A stretch of 64,000 bases of DNA from Methylobacterium platani (GTDB taxonomy: Bacteria; Pseudomonadota; Alphaproteobacteria; Rhizobiales; Beijerinckiaceae): positions 162,745 to 226,744 of the forward strand of contig NZ_LWHQ01000017.1 in NCBI RefSeq assembly GCF_001653715.1, written 5' to 3'. How positions within the stretch are numbered: the stretch's first letter is position 1; each line of letters begins with the position of its first letter. The notes under the pieces were generated by a model. It saw nothing but the letters and a program-made list of their open reading frames with translations. It searched no databases and was not told the DNA's origin. Shown here piece by piece: positions 1 to 8,039 of the stretch. A program made the translations under genes and the position numbers.

Positions 1-251
1 TCGCCAGCCTTCGAGACGAGCGCGCGCGGCTGCGCATCGATACTCGTATCCGACGACTCTCGCTTGCGAATCCGGGCGACGCGAAGACTGTCGGAGGTGG
101 GGGCAGCGAACTACGGATCGATGACGGTCCAGGCTATAGGATCTACTTCACACAGCGCGGATCTGAGATCGTGATTCTGCTTTGTGGAGGCGACAAGCGC
201 ACACAGGACAAGGGCATCCTCGCTGCGAAGCATCTCTCGAATCAGGAGTGA
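1..251 (+). CDS. HigB-type addiction-module toxin, 5' end outside the window
   Basis: The open frame runs from the window edge (first complete codon at base 3) to TGA at 249-251 and encodes the last 82 residues of a RelE/ParE-superfamily toxin. The segment RARARI-like helix, then GDAKTVGGG, ELRID, GPGYRIYF and the ending VILLCGGDKRTQDKGI are hallmarks of the HigB 'addiction module killer protein' family, whose members are about 95-100 residues, so roughly 15 residues are missing. Such toxins are ribosome-dependent mRNA interferases or relatives. The antitoxin gene follows after 4 bp, giving the toxin-first order usual for HigBA. Codon use is less GC-biased than in the neighbours, consistent with a mobile toxin-antitoxin module. 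Family call is firm; activity is inferred. Confidence 0.8.
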   Translation, partial: ASLRDERARLRIDTRIRRLSLANPGDAKTVGGGGSELRIDDGPGYRIYFTQRGSEIVILLCGGDKRTQDKGILAAKHLSNQE

Positions 252-255
252 CGAC

Positions 256-552
256 ATGCCTCTCGAGACCGTCCCGTGGGACATCACCGACAGCCTCGAT
301 ACGCCCGAGCGCGTGGCGCTCTACCTGGAAGCCGTCCTCGAGGACGGCGTTCCCGCACTTCTCGCCGCTGCACTCGGCGACATCGCCCGCGCGCAGGGCG
401 TGGCTCAGATCGCCCAGCGGACCGGACTGTCGCGGGAAACCCTGTATCGCACCCTGTCCGACAAGGGGAACCCGCAGCTCACGACGCTGATGGCCGTGCT
501 CAAGGCGCTCGGCCTGAAGCTGACCGTCGCCCCGGTGGCCGGGGCGGCCTGA
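256..552 (+). CDS. HigA-type antitoxin (addiction module antidote)
   Basis: A 98-residue protein starting at ATG 256, just 4 bp after the toxin stop; a longer in-frame start at 184 would lie inside the toxin gene and is rejected. The N-terminal part (WDITDSLDTPERVALYLEAVLEDG) is the toxin-binding segment common to this antidote family. Residues of about 45-90 form a Cro/CI-type helix-turn-helix (ARAQGVAQIAQRTGLSRE followed by LYRTLS and GNPQLTTLMAVLKALGL). It should neutralise the toxin and repress the shared operon by binding its promoter, which lies outside the window. Confidence 0.85.
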   Translation: MPLETVPWDITDSLDTPERVALYLEAVLEDGVPALLAAALGDIARAQGVAQIAQRTGLSRETLYRTLSDKGNPQLTTLMAVLKALGLKLTVAPVAGAA

Positions 553-571
553 GGGACCGCCCCGTCTCGCG

Positions 572-2062
572 TCACGCCGCCCGCCGCGCCGCCTCGTCGA
601 GCGTCGCCTGGATGCCCTGGCGATAGAGCATCCCGAGCCATTCCGAGACCGGCTCCACGAGACGCGGGTCGTCGCCGAGCTCGCCGAAGAGCGCGCGGAT
701 GCCGAGCAAGGGGCGCGGATCCGGACCGCCCGCGATCGCCTTCTCGCGCAGGAGCGCCGCCATCGGGTGGCGGATCTCGATGGCGGCACCACGCTCGTCC
801 TCGCCCCGCACCCGGCGCAGCCAGGCGGCGAGCGCCAGCGCCAGGAACTCGACGCTGCCGCCCTGCTCCAGCCGGCCGCGGATCGGGTCGACCAGGACGT
901 TGAGCGGCGCGTCGGTATTGACCCGATCGACCGTGTCGCGGATCGCCGGGTTGGCGAAGCGCGCGACGAGGGTGCGCTTGTAGGCCGCTAGGTCGATCCC
1001 CGGCACCGGCGGCACGGTCGGGCCGGTCTCGCGGTCCATCAGCGCGGTCATCACCGCGGCGATGCGGGAATCGGCCATCGCTTCGTCGATGGTGACGGTG
1101 CCGGCGAGCCGGCCCAGCCCCGAGACCGCGAGGTGGCTGCCGTTGAGGAGCCTGAGCTTCATGAACTCGTAAGGAGCGACGTCCTCGACGAATTGCGCGC
1201 CGACCCGCTCCCAGGCCGGGCGCCCGGCGGGGAAGCGGTCCTCGATCACCCACTGGGTGAAGGTCTCGCTGAAGACCGGCCAGCCGTCGGCGAGGCCGTG
1301 GTTCCGCGCCAGCGCCGCCACGTCGGCCGGGGCGGTCACCGGGGTGATGCGGTCGACCATGGTCGAGGGGAAGACGACCTCGGCGGCGATCCACGCGGCG
1401 AGATCCGGATCGCGCAGCCGGGCGAGCGCCACCACGGCGTCGCGCAGCACGTCGCCGTTGTGCTGGATGTTGTCGCAGGTGAGCGGCGTGAACGGGGCCC
1501 GGCCGGCATCTCGGCGGCGCCGCAGCGCCTCGACGAGGACGCCGACGGCGCTCCGCGGGCGCCCGGGCTCCGCGAGGTCGGCGCGGATCAGCGTGTGGTC
1601 GGGGTCGAGCCGCTTCGTCGCCGGGTCGAGGCAGTAGCCGTTCTCGGTCACCGTGAGGCTGACGATGCGGATAGCCGGATCGTCGATCGCGTCGAGCACG
1701 GCGGCCGTGGTCTCGCCCGCGAAGGCGACGCCGGCCAGCGATCCGATCACCGTCACGGCCTCGTCGGCGCCCTCGCGCTCGACGAGGGTGTAGAGCGCGT
1801 CCTGCGGCGCCAGCGCGTCGATCATCCGCCGGTCGCCCGGCATCAGCCCGACCCCCAGGATGCCGAAGGCCAGTGCCTCCGGATCGCGCTCCATCAGGTC
1901 GTGGGTGTAGCGGGCCATGTGCGCCCGGTGGAACCCGCCGAGCCCGAGATGGACGATGCCGGCCCGCACCTGCGCCACGTCGTAGCCGGGCACCCGCACG
2001 CTCGGCGCGAGGGAGGCCAGGGTGGCGCGGCTGAGGGGCACGGGGGCGCGGTCGGTGCTCAT
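572..2062 (-). CDS. Mannitol 2-dehydrogenase family oxidoreductase
   Basis: A 496-residue polyol dehydrogenase of the long-chain mannitol dehydrogenase family, which includes mannitol 2-dehydrogenase (D-mannitol to D-fructose, NAD-dependent) and fructuronate reductase. The N-terminal cofactor motif IVHLGLGGFHRAH lies at residues 36-48. The catalytic block KLRLLNGSH gives K302, N307 and H310, with the same 5 and 3 residue spacing as Lys295/Asn300/His303 of the Pseudomonas enzyme. The length (about 490) and the TMVDRITP segment also fit. No sugar transporter or kinase is adjacent, so mannitol versus uronate specificity cannot be settled; mannitol/arabinitol is preferred. The gene stands alone between two toxin-antitoxin modules. 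Confidence 0.85.
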   Translation of the reverse strand: MSTDRAPVPLSRATLASLAPSVRVPGYDVAQVRAGIVHLGLGGFHRAHMARYTHDLMERDPEALAFGILGVGLMPGDRRMIDALAPQDALYTLVEREGADEAVTVIGSLAGVAFAGETTAAVLDAIDDPAIRIVSLTVTENGYCLDPATKRLDPDHTLIRADLAEPGRPRSAVGVLVEALRRRRDAGRAPFTPLTCDNIQHNGDVLRDAVVALARLRDPDLAAWIAAEVVFPSTMVDRITPVTAPADVAALARNHGLADGWPVFSETFTQWVIEDRFPAGRPAWERVGAQFVEDVAPYEFMKLRLLNGSHLAVSGLGRLAGTVTIDEAMADSRIAAVMTALMDRETGPTVPPVPGIDLAAYKRTLVARFANPAIRDTVDRVNTDAPLNVLVDPIRGRLEQGGSVEFLALALAAWLRRVRGEDERGAAIEIRHPMAALLREKAIAGGPDPRPLLGIRALFGELGDDPRLVEPVSEWLGMLYRQGIQATLDEAARRAA

Positions 2063-2268
2063 GGTCGGGGCTCGGGCTGGCGGCGGGCGCGCGGCGCCCG
2101 GGATGCCCCTGATTAATGCGCCGTTGCGGCAGCGTCGATGGCGATGCCCGGCCCGGACGCTCCGATCTCGCCCGCAGCTCTACGGGCGGCCCGATCCTTC
2201 CTCGATCGCGGTTGCCGAAGCCAGGAGGTGGGACGGGGTCCGATGCATGGTCGCTTGACGACGACAGC

Positions 2269-2289
2269 TGTTGGCATATTTTGCCAACA
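2269..2289. promoter_or_regulatory. Perfect inverted repeat abutting the TumE start (candidate operator)
   Basis: TGTTGGCA and TGCCAACA are perfect 8-base inverted repeats separated by TATTT. The last base is the A of the toxin ATG. No Shine-Dalgarno sequence can be seen in this interval because the palindrome occupies it. The position fits an autorepression operator bound by the antitoxin; it could instead form an RNA hairpin over the start codon. Confidence 0.6.
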
Positions 2290-2585
2290 TGCGAGCGGAA
2301 CTCCTCATTCGCCGCCGCGTCGCCTTTGGCGAACGGGATTTCGCGGAACTGGTGGTGTGGCGGGTTCCGACGCCGGTTCCGCCCACCGATCATGGATTCA
2401 AGTATCGTCTCGTCTACGTCGTGGACGGCATTCGGGTGATCGGCTTCGACAACGAACGCGGGAAGGGCGATCATCGGCATGACGAAGGCCGGGAGACGCC
2501 GTACCGCTTCCGCGATGTCGATCGATTGCTCGACGATTTCGTCGAGGCCGTCGAGACCTGGAGGAAGAGCCATGGCAAGGACTGA
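2289..2585 (+). CDS. TumE-family toxin (DUF6516)
   Basis: A 98-residue protein with the TumE/DUF6516 signature: KYRLVYVVDGIRVIGFDNERGKGDHRH in the middle and a C-terminal helix RDVDRLLDDFVEAVETW. The ATG at 2289 is preferred to the in-frame TTG at 2271 because the TTG lies inside the palindrome. The paired antitoxin gene starts 14 bp before this stop, so the two are translationally coupled. TumE proteins are toxins of type II systems; the exact cellular target is not established from the sequence. Confidence 0.75.
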   Translation: MRAELLIRRRVAFGERDFAELVVWRVPTPVPPTDHGFKYRLVYVVDGIRVIGFDNERGKGDHRHDEGRETPYRFRDVDRLLDDFVEAVETWRKSHGKD

Positions 2586-2931
2586 GATCGACATCGGCCG
2601 GACCTTGCGCGAGGCGGCGGCGGACGTGGCGGCGGCCTGGAAGGCGGCGGAGACCGGACAGACCGTCGCGGCCGGGGACCGCCTCGTGTTCCGGGACTGG
2701 GACGCCTTGTGCGCGGTGCTGACGCCGAAGCGCCTCGACCTCCTGCGCCATCTCAGGCGCTCGCCGGAGAGCGGCATCCGCCCCCTCGCGCGGGCGCTGG
2801 GCCGGGACGTGCGGCGCGTGCACGCCGACGTGGTCGCCCTGGCCGAGCTGGGGCTCGTCGTCCGGGCGGCGGATGGCGGCCTGTCGAGCGAGGTGGACGA
2901 GATCGCCTCGACGATCCGGATCGCCGCGTAG
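2572..2931 (+). CDS. TumA-like antitoxin with winged-helix DNA-binding domain
   Basis: A 119-residue protein read from ATG 2572, inside the end of the toxin gene. Residues of about 45-110 form a MarR-like winged helix (LTPKRLDLLRHLRRSPESGIRPLARALGRDVRRVHADVVALAELGLV), characteristic of the HVO_A0114/TumA antitoxin partners of TumE. It should bind the toxin and repress from the palindrome at 2269-2289. A longer frame extends upstream to 2479 but overlaps the toxin and has no suitable translation signal. Confidence 0.75.
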   Translation: MARTEIDIGRTLREAAADVAAAWKAAETGQTVAAGDRLVFRDWDALCAVLTPKRLDLLRHLRRSPESGIRPLARALGRDVRRVHADVVALAELGLVVRAADGGLSSEVDEIASTIRIAA

Positions 2932-2947
2932 GCGCGATGCCGCGCCG

Positions 2948-3901
2948 TCAGCCCGAACCCGTCTCCTCGCCCGCCTCCTCCCGCATCGCCGCCAGCCCCA
3001 GGCGGACGTGGTCGCGAAACAGCCGCACCCGGGCCGGCAATTCGCGGCCGGCGAGGCTGACGGCGCGCAGCACCCCGCCGCGGCTCGCCCAGTCCGGCAG
3101 CACCGGCACCAGCGCGCCCTCCTTGAGCGCCCGGGCCGCCACCAGGCTCGGGATGTGGCCGATGCCGGCGCCGGCCCGGGTCAGCCGCAGCACCGTGGCG
3201 TAGTCGGTGGCGCGAACCGCCGGCCGGGCGGTGACCTGGCCCTCGCGGCCCTGGCCGTCGGAGAGCCGCACCGGCGCGGCGCCGAGGCGCTCGCGCGACA
3301 GGATCAGGTCATGGTCGGAGAGGTCGTCGAGGGTCGCGGGGGCGCCGCGGCCGACGAGGTAGGCGGGCGCGGCGTAGAGGCCGATCATCAGGCTCGCCAG
3401 AACCGGCGCGCGGTAGCCCCCGTCCTGCCCCTCGCCGCTGCCGAGGCGCAGCGCCAGGTCGATGCGGTTGGCCGCGAGGTCGAGCCGGGTGTCGGTGATG
3501 AGGAGGTCGATCGTGACCTGCGGGTAGCGCGCCCGGAACGTCGCCACGAGGTCCGGCATCACCTCGATGCCGAAATCGATCGAGGTGGTGACCCGCAGGT
3601 GGCCCCGCGGCAGGGTGCGGGCGTCCCGCGCCGTCTCCAGCGCGCCGTCGAGGAGGGCGAGGCTCTCCTGCGCCTTGGCGTGGAAGGCCAGGCCCTCCAC
3701 CGTCGGCGAGACCGCCCGCGGCGTGCGGGCGAGCAGGGTGACGCCGAGTTCCCGCTCCAGCCGCGACACGCGGCGGCTGATGCTGCCCTTGGTTTCCCCC
3801 AGAACTTCCGCCGCCTGGGTCACGGTTCCGTGATCGACCACGGCGCAGAAAGCCCGCACATCGGAGAGAACGCCCCCGAAGGTTTCCGATCCAGCAACCA
3901 T
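2948..3901 (-). CDS. LysR-family transcriptional regulator
   Basis: A 317-residue regulator started at ATG 3901; upstream extensions would overlap the divergent YceI gene. Residues of about 12-70 are the winged helix (VRAFCAVVDHGTVTQAAEVLGETKGSISRRVSRLERELGV), with Lys-Gly replacing the usual Ser-Ala in the recognition helix. The remainder is a substrate-binding domain beginning near TLPRGHLRVTTS. It is divergent from the YceI/cytochrome b561/YceI set with 123 bp between, the typical arrangement for a regulator of that operon. The inducer is unknown. Confidence 0.85.
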   Translation of the reverse strand: MVAGSETFGGVLSDVRAFCAVVDHGTVTQAAEVLGETKGSISRRVSRLERELGVTLLARTPRAVSPTVEGLAFHAKAQESLALLDGALETARDARTLPRGHLRVTTSIDFGIEVMPDLVATFRARYPQVTIDLLITDTRLDLAANRIDLALRLGSGEGQDGGYRAPVLASLMIGLYAAPAYLVGRGAPATLDDLSDHDLILSRERLGAAPVRLSDGQGREGQVTARPAVRATDYATVLRLTRAGAGIGHIPSLVAARALKEGALVPVLPDWASRGGVLRAVSLAGRELPARVRLFRDHVRLGLAAMREEAGEETGSG

Positions 3902-4024
3902 GTGTCCCGGTTTAGCTGTCTTACGCCCGCGACGGAACCGGCTTAATCCGATCGCCGCAAAGACGGGTGCGGCGCGGGAGACCTGATCGCAGGCCCGCCC
4001 GGCCCGACGATACGGAGTGTTCTC

Positions 4025-4642
4025 GTGAAGCTGTCCGTCCTCGCCCTCGGCCTCGCCGCCGGTCTCGCCTTCGCCGCCCCGGCCGTGGCCCAGGGCGCCG
4101 CGACCCGCGACCCCGCCCAGATCCCGGCGGGCACCTACGCGGTCGATCCCGGCCACACCCAGGCGCTGTTCACGGTCAACCATTTCGGCTTCTCGCCGTA
4201 TACCGGCATCTTCTCGGACGTCTCCGGCACCCTGGAGCTGCAGCCGACGAAGCCCGCCGAGAGCCGCCTGAAGGTCACCATCCCGGTCAAGTCGCTCTAC
4301 ACGCCGAGCCAGCACATGCTCGACTCGCTGAAGAGCGACAAGTTCCTCGACGTCGCCCAGTTCCCCGAGATGACCTTCACCTCCACCAAGGTGACGCCCG
4401 AGGGCAAGGACAAGGCCAAGGTCACCGGCGACCTGACCCTGCACGGCGTGACCAAGCCCGTGACCCTCGAGGTGACGCTGGTCGGCGGCGGCGCCAACCC
4501 GATGAACAAGAAGCAGACCGTCGGCTTCGAGGCCAAGGGCACGCTCAAGCGCTCGGATTTCGGCGTGAAGGCCTTCGTGCCGGCCGTCAGCGACGAGGTC
4601 CAGCTGACCCTGCACGGCGCCTTCGAGCGCAAGGACCAGTAA
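4025..4642 (+). CDS. YceI-family periplasmic protein
   Basis: A 205-residue secreted protein from GTG 4025. Residues 1-23 are a clear signal peptide (MKLSVLALGLAAGLAFAAPAVAQ). The mature part carries the YceI lipocalin-like fold markers: YAVDPGHTQALFTVNHFGFS at the start and HGVTKPVTLEVTL later. YceI proteins bind isoprenoid lipids such as polyisoprenoid quinone precursors in the periplasm. The gene is followed by an intergenic repeat, then cytochrome b561 and a second YceI gene, a recurring partnership in proteobacteria. The stop codon is the first three bases of that repeat. Confidence 0.88.
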   Translation: MKLSVLALGLAAGLAFAAPAVAQGAATRDPAQIPAGTYAVDPGHTQALFTVNHFGFSPYTGIFSDVSGTLELQPTKPAESRLKVTIPVKSLYTPSQHMLDSLKSDKFLDVAQFPEMTFTSTKVTPEGKDKAKVTGDLTLHGVTKPVTLEVTLVGGGANPMNKKQTVGFEAKGTLKRSDFGVKAFVPAVSDEVQLTLHGAFERKDQ

Positions 4643-4748
4643 TACCGCAGCGCCTTCGAACGGACTCGTTCGAAGGCGCTGCGCAAGCCCGAACGGGCGT
4701 CGGCGCCGATGCGCCGGACGCCTTGGCATCAACGTGTCGATGCCAAGG
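4641..4748. repeat. Two-hairpin intergenic repeat, copy A, starting at a stop codon
   Basis: Hairpin 1 has perfect 16-base arms (4647-4662 and 4667-4682) around GACT. It is followed by a spacer containing GGCGCCGATGCGCCGGACG and then hairpin 2 with perfect 10-base arms (4721-4730 and 4739-4748). The same layout and spacer sequence recur inverted at 25712-25829 and in diverged form at 29041-29142. In each case the element begins with the TAA stop of the adjacent gene. It may act as a terminator or 3'-end stabiliser. Confidence 0.8.
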
Positions 4749-4788
4749 CACAAGGATGTAAGCCCAACCACCCTGAGGTCATCGAGCC

Positions 4789-5394
4789 ATGCGCACGGTC
4801 GCGACGCCGCGTCGCTACACCCTCGTGGCGATCGTGCTGCACTGGCTGATCGCCCTCGGCATCCTGGCCCTCCTGGGCCTCGGCCTCGCGATGACGCGGG
4901 GCTCCCTGCCGCCGATGGACCGCTTCGCGTTCTACCAGTGGCACAAGTCGGTCGGCATCACCGTGCTGGGGCTGATGGTCCTGCGCGTCGCCTGGCGCCT
5001 GTTCAACAGGCCCCCGCCGCTGCCCGCGGCGATGCCGAAGGCCGAGAAGCGGGCCGCCGGGGCGGCGCATCTCGCGCTCTACGGCCTGCTCGTCGCCATG
5101 CCGCTCGTCGGCTGGGCGATGGTCTCGGCCTCGCCCTACAACATCCCGACGGTGCTCTACGGGACGATCCCGTGGCCGCACCTGCCGGTCCTGCCCGAAT
5201 TGCCCAACAAGGCGGCGGTCGAGGGCGCGCTGAAGCTCGTGCACAGCACCGGCGCCTGGCTGCTGATGGCCTTGCTCGTCCTGCATGTCGGCGCGGCCCT
5301 GCGCCACCACCTCGCCCTGCGCGACGACACCCTGTGGCGGATGCTGCCCCTGGTGCGCCGCCCCGGCCCGAAACCCGAGGTCTCCCCGCGATGA
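4789..5394 (+). CDS. Cytochrome b561 family protein
   Basis: A 201-residue four-helix membrane cytochrome b. Histidines that can ligate two haems appear in VLHWLIAL (helix 1), WHKSVGI (helix 2) and the VHSTGAWLL...LHVGAALRHH region (helices 3-4), followed by the family ending DDTLWRMLP. It should sit in the inner membrane and pass electrons, possibly quinol-derived, towards the periplasm. Its stop overlaps the ATG of the second YceI gene (ATGA at 5391-5394), so the two are coupled. Two flanking quinone-binding-type YceI proteins suggest a shared quinone-related or oxidative-stress role. Confidence 0.9.
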   Translation: MRTVATPRRYTLVAIVLHWLIALGILALLGLGLAMTRGSLPPMDRFAFYQWHKSVGITVLGLMVLRVAWRLFNRPPPLPAAMPKAEKRAAGAAHLALYGLLVAMPLVGWAMVSASPYNIPTVLYGTIPWPHLPVLPELPNKAAVEGALKLVHSTGAWLLMALLVLHVGAALRHHLALRDDTLWRMLPLVRRPGPKPEVSPR

Positions 5395-5972
5395 ACCCCC
5401 TCCGCCTCGCCCTCGCCCTCGGCCTGTCCGCCGTGCCCCTGGTGGCCGCTCCCCTGGCCGCGCAGGCGGCCGACTGGACCGTCGATCAATCCAAGAGCCG
5501 CATCGGCTTCTCGGGCACCCAGGTCGGTGCGCCCTTCAAGGGCCGCTTCACCCGCTACGACGCGCAGATCAGCTTCGATCCGGCGAAGCCCGAGGCCGGC
5601 AAGGCCGTGGTGCTGATCGACATGACCAGCGCCGAGACCGGCGACAAGCAGCGCGACGAGGCCCTGCCGCAGGCCGACTGGTTCAACGCCGGCAAGGACA
5701 AGCAGGCCCGCTTCGAGGCGACCCGCTTCGTGCCGAAGGGCGGCGACGCCTACGACGCCGTCGGTACCCTGACGATCCGCGGGATGCGCAAGGACGTGAC
5801 CCTGCCGTTCACGCTCACCGTCTCGGGCGGCACCGCCCACGCCGTCGGCCATCTCGACCTCGTCCGCACCGATTACGGCGTCGGCCAGGGCTCCTGGGCC
5901 AACGACTCGATGGTCGCCCTGCAGGTCGGGGTGGATATCGATCTGACGGCGAGCGCCAAGACCGGCGGATGA
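5391..5972 (+). CDS. YceI-family periplasmic protein (second copy)
   Basis: A 193-residue secreted protein with signal peptide at about 1-26 (ends APLAAQAADW). It has the YceI core WTVDQSKSRIGFSGTQVGAPFKGRFTRY and a C-terminal DYGVGQGSWANDSMVALQVGVDIDLTA. It differs clearly from the copy at 4025, so the two are old paralogues rather than a recent duplication. It is translated by coupling from the overlapping cytochrome b561 stop. Its last codons form the first unit of a 16-bp tandem repeat that continues past the stop. Confidence 0.88.
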   Translation: MNPLRLALALGLSAVPLVAAPLAAQAADWTVDQSKSRIGFSGTQVGAPFKGRFTRYDAQISFDPAKPEAGKAVVLIDMTSAETGDKQRDEALPQADWFNAGKDKQARFEATRFVPKGGDAYDAVGTLTIRGMRKDVTLPFTLTVSGGTAHAVGHLDLVRTDYGVGQGSWANDSMVALQVGVDIDLTASAKTGG

Positions 5973-6030
5973 CGAGACCGGCGGCTGACAAGACCGGCGG
6001 GTGACGAGACCGGCGGCTGGCGAGACCGGA
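5954..6030. repeat. 16-bp tandem repeat spanning a stop codon
   Basis: About five units of the form TGACGAGACCGGCGGC start at 5954, 5970, 5986, 6002 and 6018 (last one partial). The first lies within the final codons of the YceI gene and the second provides its TGA. Every later unit also carries TGA or TGG at the same place. This looks like slippage expansion of the gene end. Confidence 0.8.
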
Positions 6031-6105
6031 ATCCGATGGACGCTTGACCGCCGGGCCGCGGGGGCGGATGACCGCGCCCCCGGTCCCGGCCAGCGTGCTC
6101 CCCCG

Positions 6106-7020
6106 ATGATCGTCCGTCCCCGTCCCGGCGCCCTCGCGATCCTGTTCGCGCTGCGCGGGTCGATCCTGCCGCAGATCGCCCCGCGGGTGGTCGCCATCAC
6201 GGCGGTCGCCTGCCTGGTGGTGGCGACGGAGCAGGGCTGGGCCCGTACCCTCCCGCTCCATGCCGGCATCGGGCCGTTCACGCTGATCGGCCTCGCCCTG
6301 TCGATCTTCCTCAGCTTCCGCAACAACGCCTGCTACGACCGCTGGTGGGAGGCCCGGAAGGTCTGGGGCGCCCTGATCGTCGAGGCGCGCGGCCTCGCCC
6401 GCCTGCTCGGGGCACTGCTGCCGGAGGACGGGGACCGGCGCCGGCGCTGCCTGAACCGGCTGGCCGGCTTCAGCCACGCGCTCCATGCCCGCCTGCGCGG
6501 CCAGGACGCCGCGGCGGCGGCCGCGCCGTTCCTGCCGGAGGCCGAGCGCGGGCGCCTCGCGGCCTGCGCCAGTCCCGCCGACGCGGCGCTGGCCGGCCTC
6601 GCGGCCGATCTCGGGGACGCGCTGCGGGCCGGCCGCCTGAGCGACGTGTCCTTCGGGCTGGTCGAGCAGAAGCTCGCCGGGCTGTCCGGGGTGCAGGCGG
6701 CCTGCGAGCGCATCCAGGGCACGCCCTTGCCCTTCGCCTACACGCTGCTCCTCTACCGCACCGCCTGGCTCTACTGCCTGCTGCTGCCCTTCGGCCTCGC
6801 CGAATCCCTCGGCTGGGGCACGCCGGTGGCGACCGCGCTCGTCGCCTACACGTTCTTCGGGCTCGACGCGCTCGGCGACGAGCTGGAGGAGCCGTTCGGC
6901 TCGGCCGCCAACGACCTGCCCCTCGACGCGCTCCTGCGCGTCGTCGACGGGGTGGTGCAGGACGCGCTCGGCGAGCCGGTGCCGCCGCCCCTCGATCCCG
7001 AGCGCTACTGGCTGCGCTGA
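6106..7020 (+). CDS. Bestrophin-like channel protein (UPF0187/YneE family)
   Basis: A 304-residue membrane protein started at ATG 6106; the frame remains open upstream through the tandem repeat, but that extension has no family features. Hydrophobic segments occur near residues 25-45, 55-75, 200-225 and 230-250. The pieces LSIFLSFRNNACYDRWWEARKVWGALI and a late FFGLDALGDELEEPFG, with acidic residues after an LD-LG turn, are the bacterial bestrophin signature. Family members form pentameric ion channels in the inner membrane. The substrate ion is not predictable here. Confidence 0.88.
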   Translation: MIVRPRPGALAILFALRGSILPQIAPRVVAITAVACLVVATEQGWARTLPLHAGIGPFTLIGLALSIFLSFRNNACYDRWWEARKVWGALIVEARGLARLLGALLPEDGDRRRRCLNRLAGFSHALHARLRGQDAAAAAAPFLPEAERGRLAACASPADAALAGLAADLGDALRAGRLSDVSFGLVEQKLAGLSGVQAACERIQGTPLPFAYTLLLYRTAWLYCLLLPFGLAESLGWGTPVATALVAYTFFGLDALGDELEEPFGSAANDLPLDALLRVVDGVVQDALGEPVPPPLDPERYWLR

Positions 7021-7048
7021 GCGCAGCCGCCTGCGCTGAGGGCCGTCC

Positions 7049-7804
7049 CTACTGGCTCGGCATGGTGAGGACGAGCGGCCCGTTGCGGGTCGCCACCACC
7101 GTGTGCTCGTACTGCACCGTCAACGCCTGCGGCCGGCTGTAGAGCGTCCAGGGGTCGTCGTCGCGGTTCTCGGCGAAGTCGGCGCCGAGCGACAGGAACG
7201 GCTCGACGGTGAAGACGAGGCCCTCGACCATGATCCGGCGCTCGGAGGCGTCGGGCCAGGTCGCGATCTCGGTCGGCTCCTCGTGCAGCGAGGCGCCGAC
7301 GCCGTGGCTCGCGAGGTTGCGCACCAGGGTGTAGCCGTTCTTGTGCGCGAAGGCGCCGACCGCCCGGCCGATGCCGGCGAGCGGCTTGCCGGCCCCGACC
7401 TGGCGCAGGCCCGTCCACATCGCCCGGCGCCCGTCCCGGCACAGCCGCTCGACCGCCCGGGTCACCGGCGGCACCGCGAAGGAGGCGCCGGTATCGGAGA
7501 ACCAGCCGTCCTTCTCGGCCGAGACGTCGATGTTGACGAGGTCGCCCGCCGCGATCCGGCGGTCTCCCGGGATGCCGTGGGCGACCTCCTCGTTGACGCT
7601 GATGCAGGTCGCGCCGGGAAAGCCGTAGACCGTCTCGGGTGCGGAGCGGGCGCCTTCCCGCTCCAGGACGTCGCGCCCGATCCGGTCGAGCTCGGCCGTC
7701 GTCATGCCGGGCTCGATCGCCCGGCCCATGATCTCCAGCGCGTCGGCGACGATGCGGCCGATCCGCCGCAGGCTTTCCAGGTCGTCGTCGCTCGACACCG
7801 TCAT
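7049..7804 (-). CDS. map: Type I methionine aminopeptidase
   Basis: A 251-residue cytosolic metallo-aminopeptidase that removes the initiator methionine from new proteins. All five metal ligands are recognisable: the two Asp in NIDVSAEKDGWFSDTG, the His in LASHGVG, the Glu in FTVEPFLS and the Glu in QYEHTVV; the substrate-contacting VAHGIPGD His is also present. The length fits the type Ia form without an N-terminal extension. ATG 7804 is chosen over the upstream in-frame ATG because the added ten residues resemble no family member. It is a single gene convergent with the bestrophin gene. Confidence 0.93.
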   Translation of the reverse strand: MTVSSDDDLESLRRIGRIVADALEIMGRAIEPGMTTAELDRIGRDVLEREGARSAPETVYGFPGATCISVNEEVAHGIPGDRRIAAGDLVNIDVSAEKDGWFSDTGASFAVPPVTRAVERLCRDGRRAMWTGLRQVGAGKPLAGIGRAVGAFAHKNGYTLVRNLASHGVGASLHEEPTEIATWPDASERRIMVEGLVFTVEPFLSLGADFAENRDDDPWTLYSRPQALTVQYEHTVVATRNGPLVLTMPSQ

Positions 7805-7925
7805 GTGGTCGTTCCCCGCGCGGCCGGGCCGCAAGCTCGCTCGCGCGCTTGTGCCATCGCGGCGGGGGCGGGCAAAGCCCCGGGGGCTTCCGCGTGATCG
7901 GTCCCGGCAGGGTCGAGGCGCGTCA

Positions 7926-7996
7926 CCCCTCTCCGACTTCTTGCAGCGATACCGGGCAAGGATCCTCTGGCAAGCCCGGCATCGCCCGGAGAGGGG
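7926..7996. repeat. Intergenic inverted repeat between map and the alpha/beta hydrolase
   Basis: CCCCTCTCC (7926-7934) and GGAGAGGGG (7988-7996) are inverted, with a GC-rich interior that includes CCGGGC/GCCCGG. This resembles other CTCTCC/GGAGAG palindromes in the window. The rest of 7805-8039 shows no gene. Confidence 0.55.
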
Positions 7997-8039
7997 ATGC
8001 CGCGCCCTGACTTCATCGCGAGGGACAGGCGCGCGCGGA

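Noticed and set aside
405..2777. A 790-codon minus-strand frame spanning the antitoxin, mannitol dehydrogenase and TumE/A region
   Set aside because: It passes through three genes with clear families in other frames and has the composition of a GC shadow.
1..2931. Two toxin-antitoxin pairs considered as evidence for a genomic island
   Set aside because: No integrase, tRNA junction, att repeats or transposase is seen here, and the left edge of the window cuts the region.
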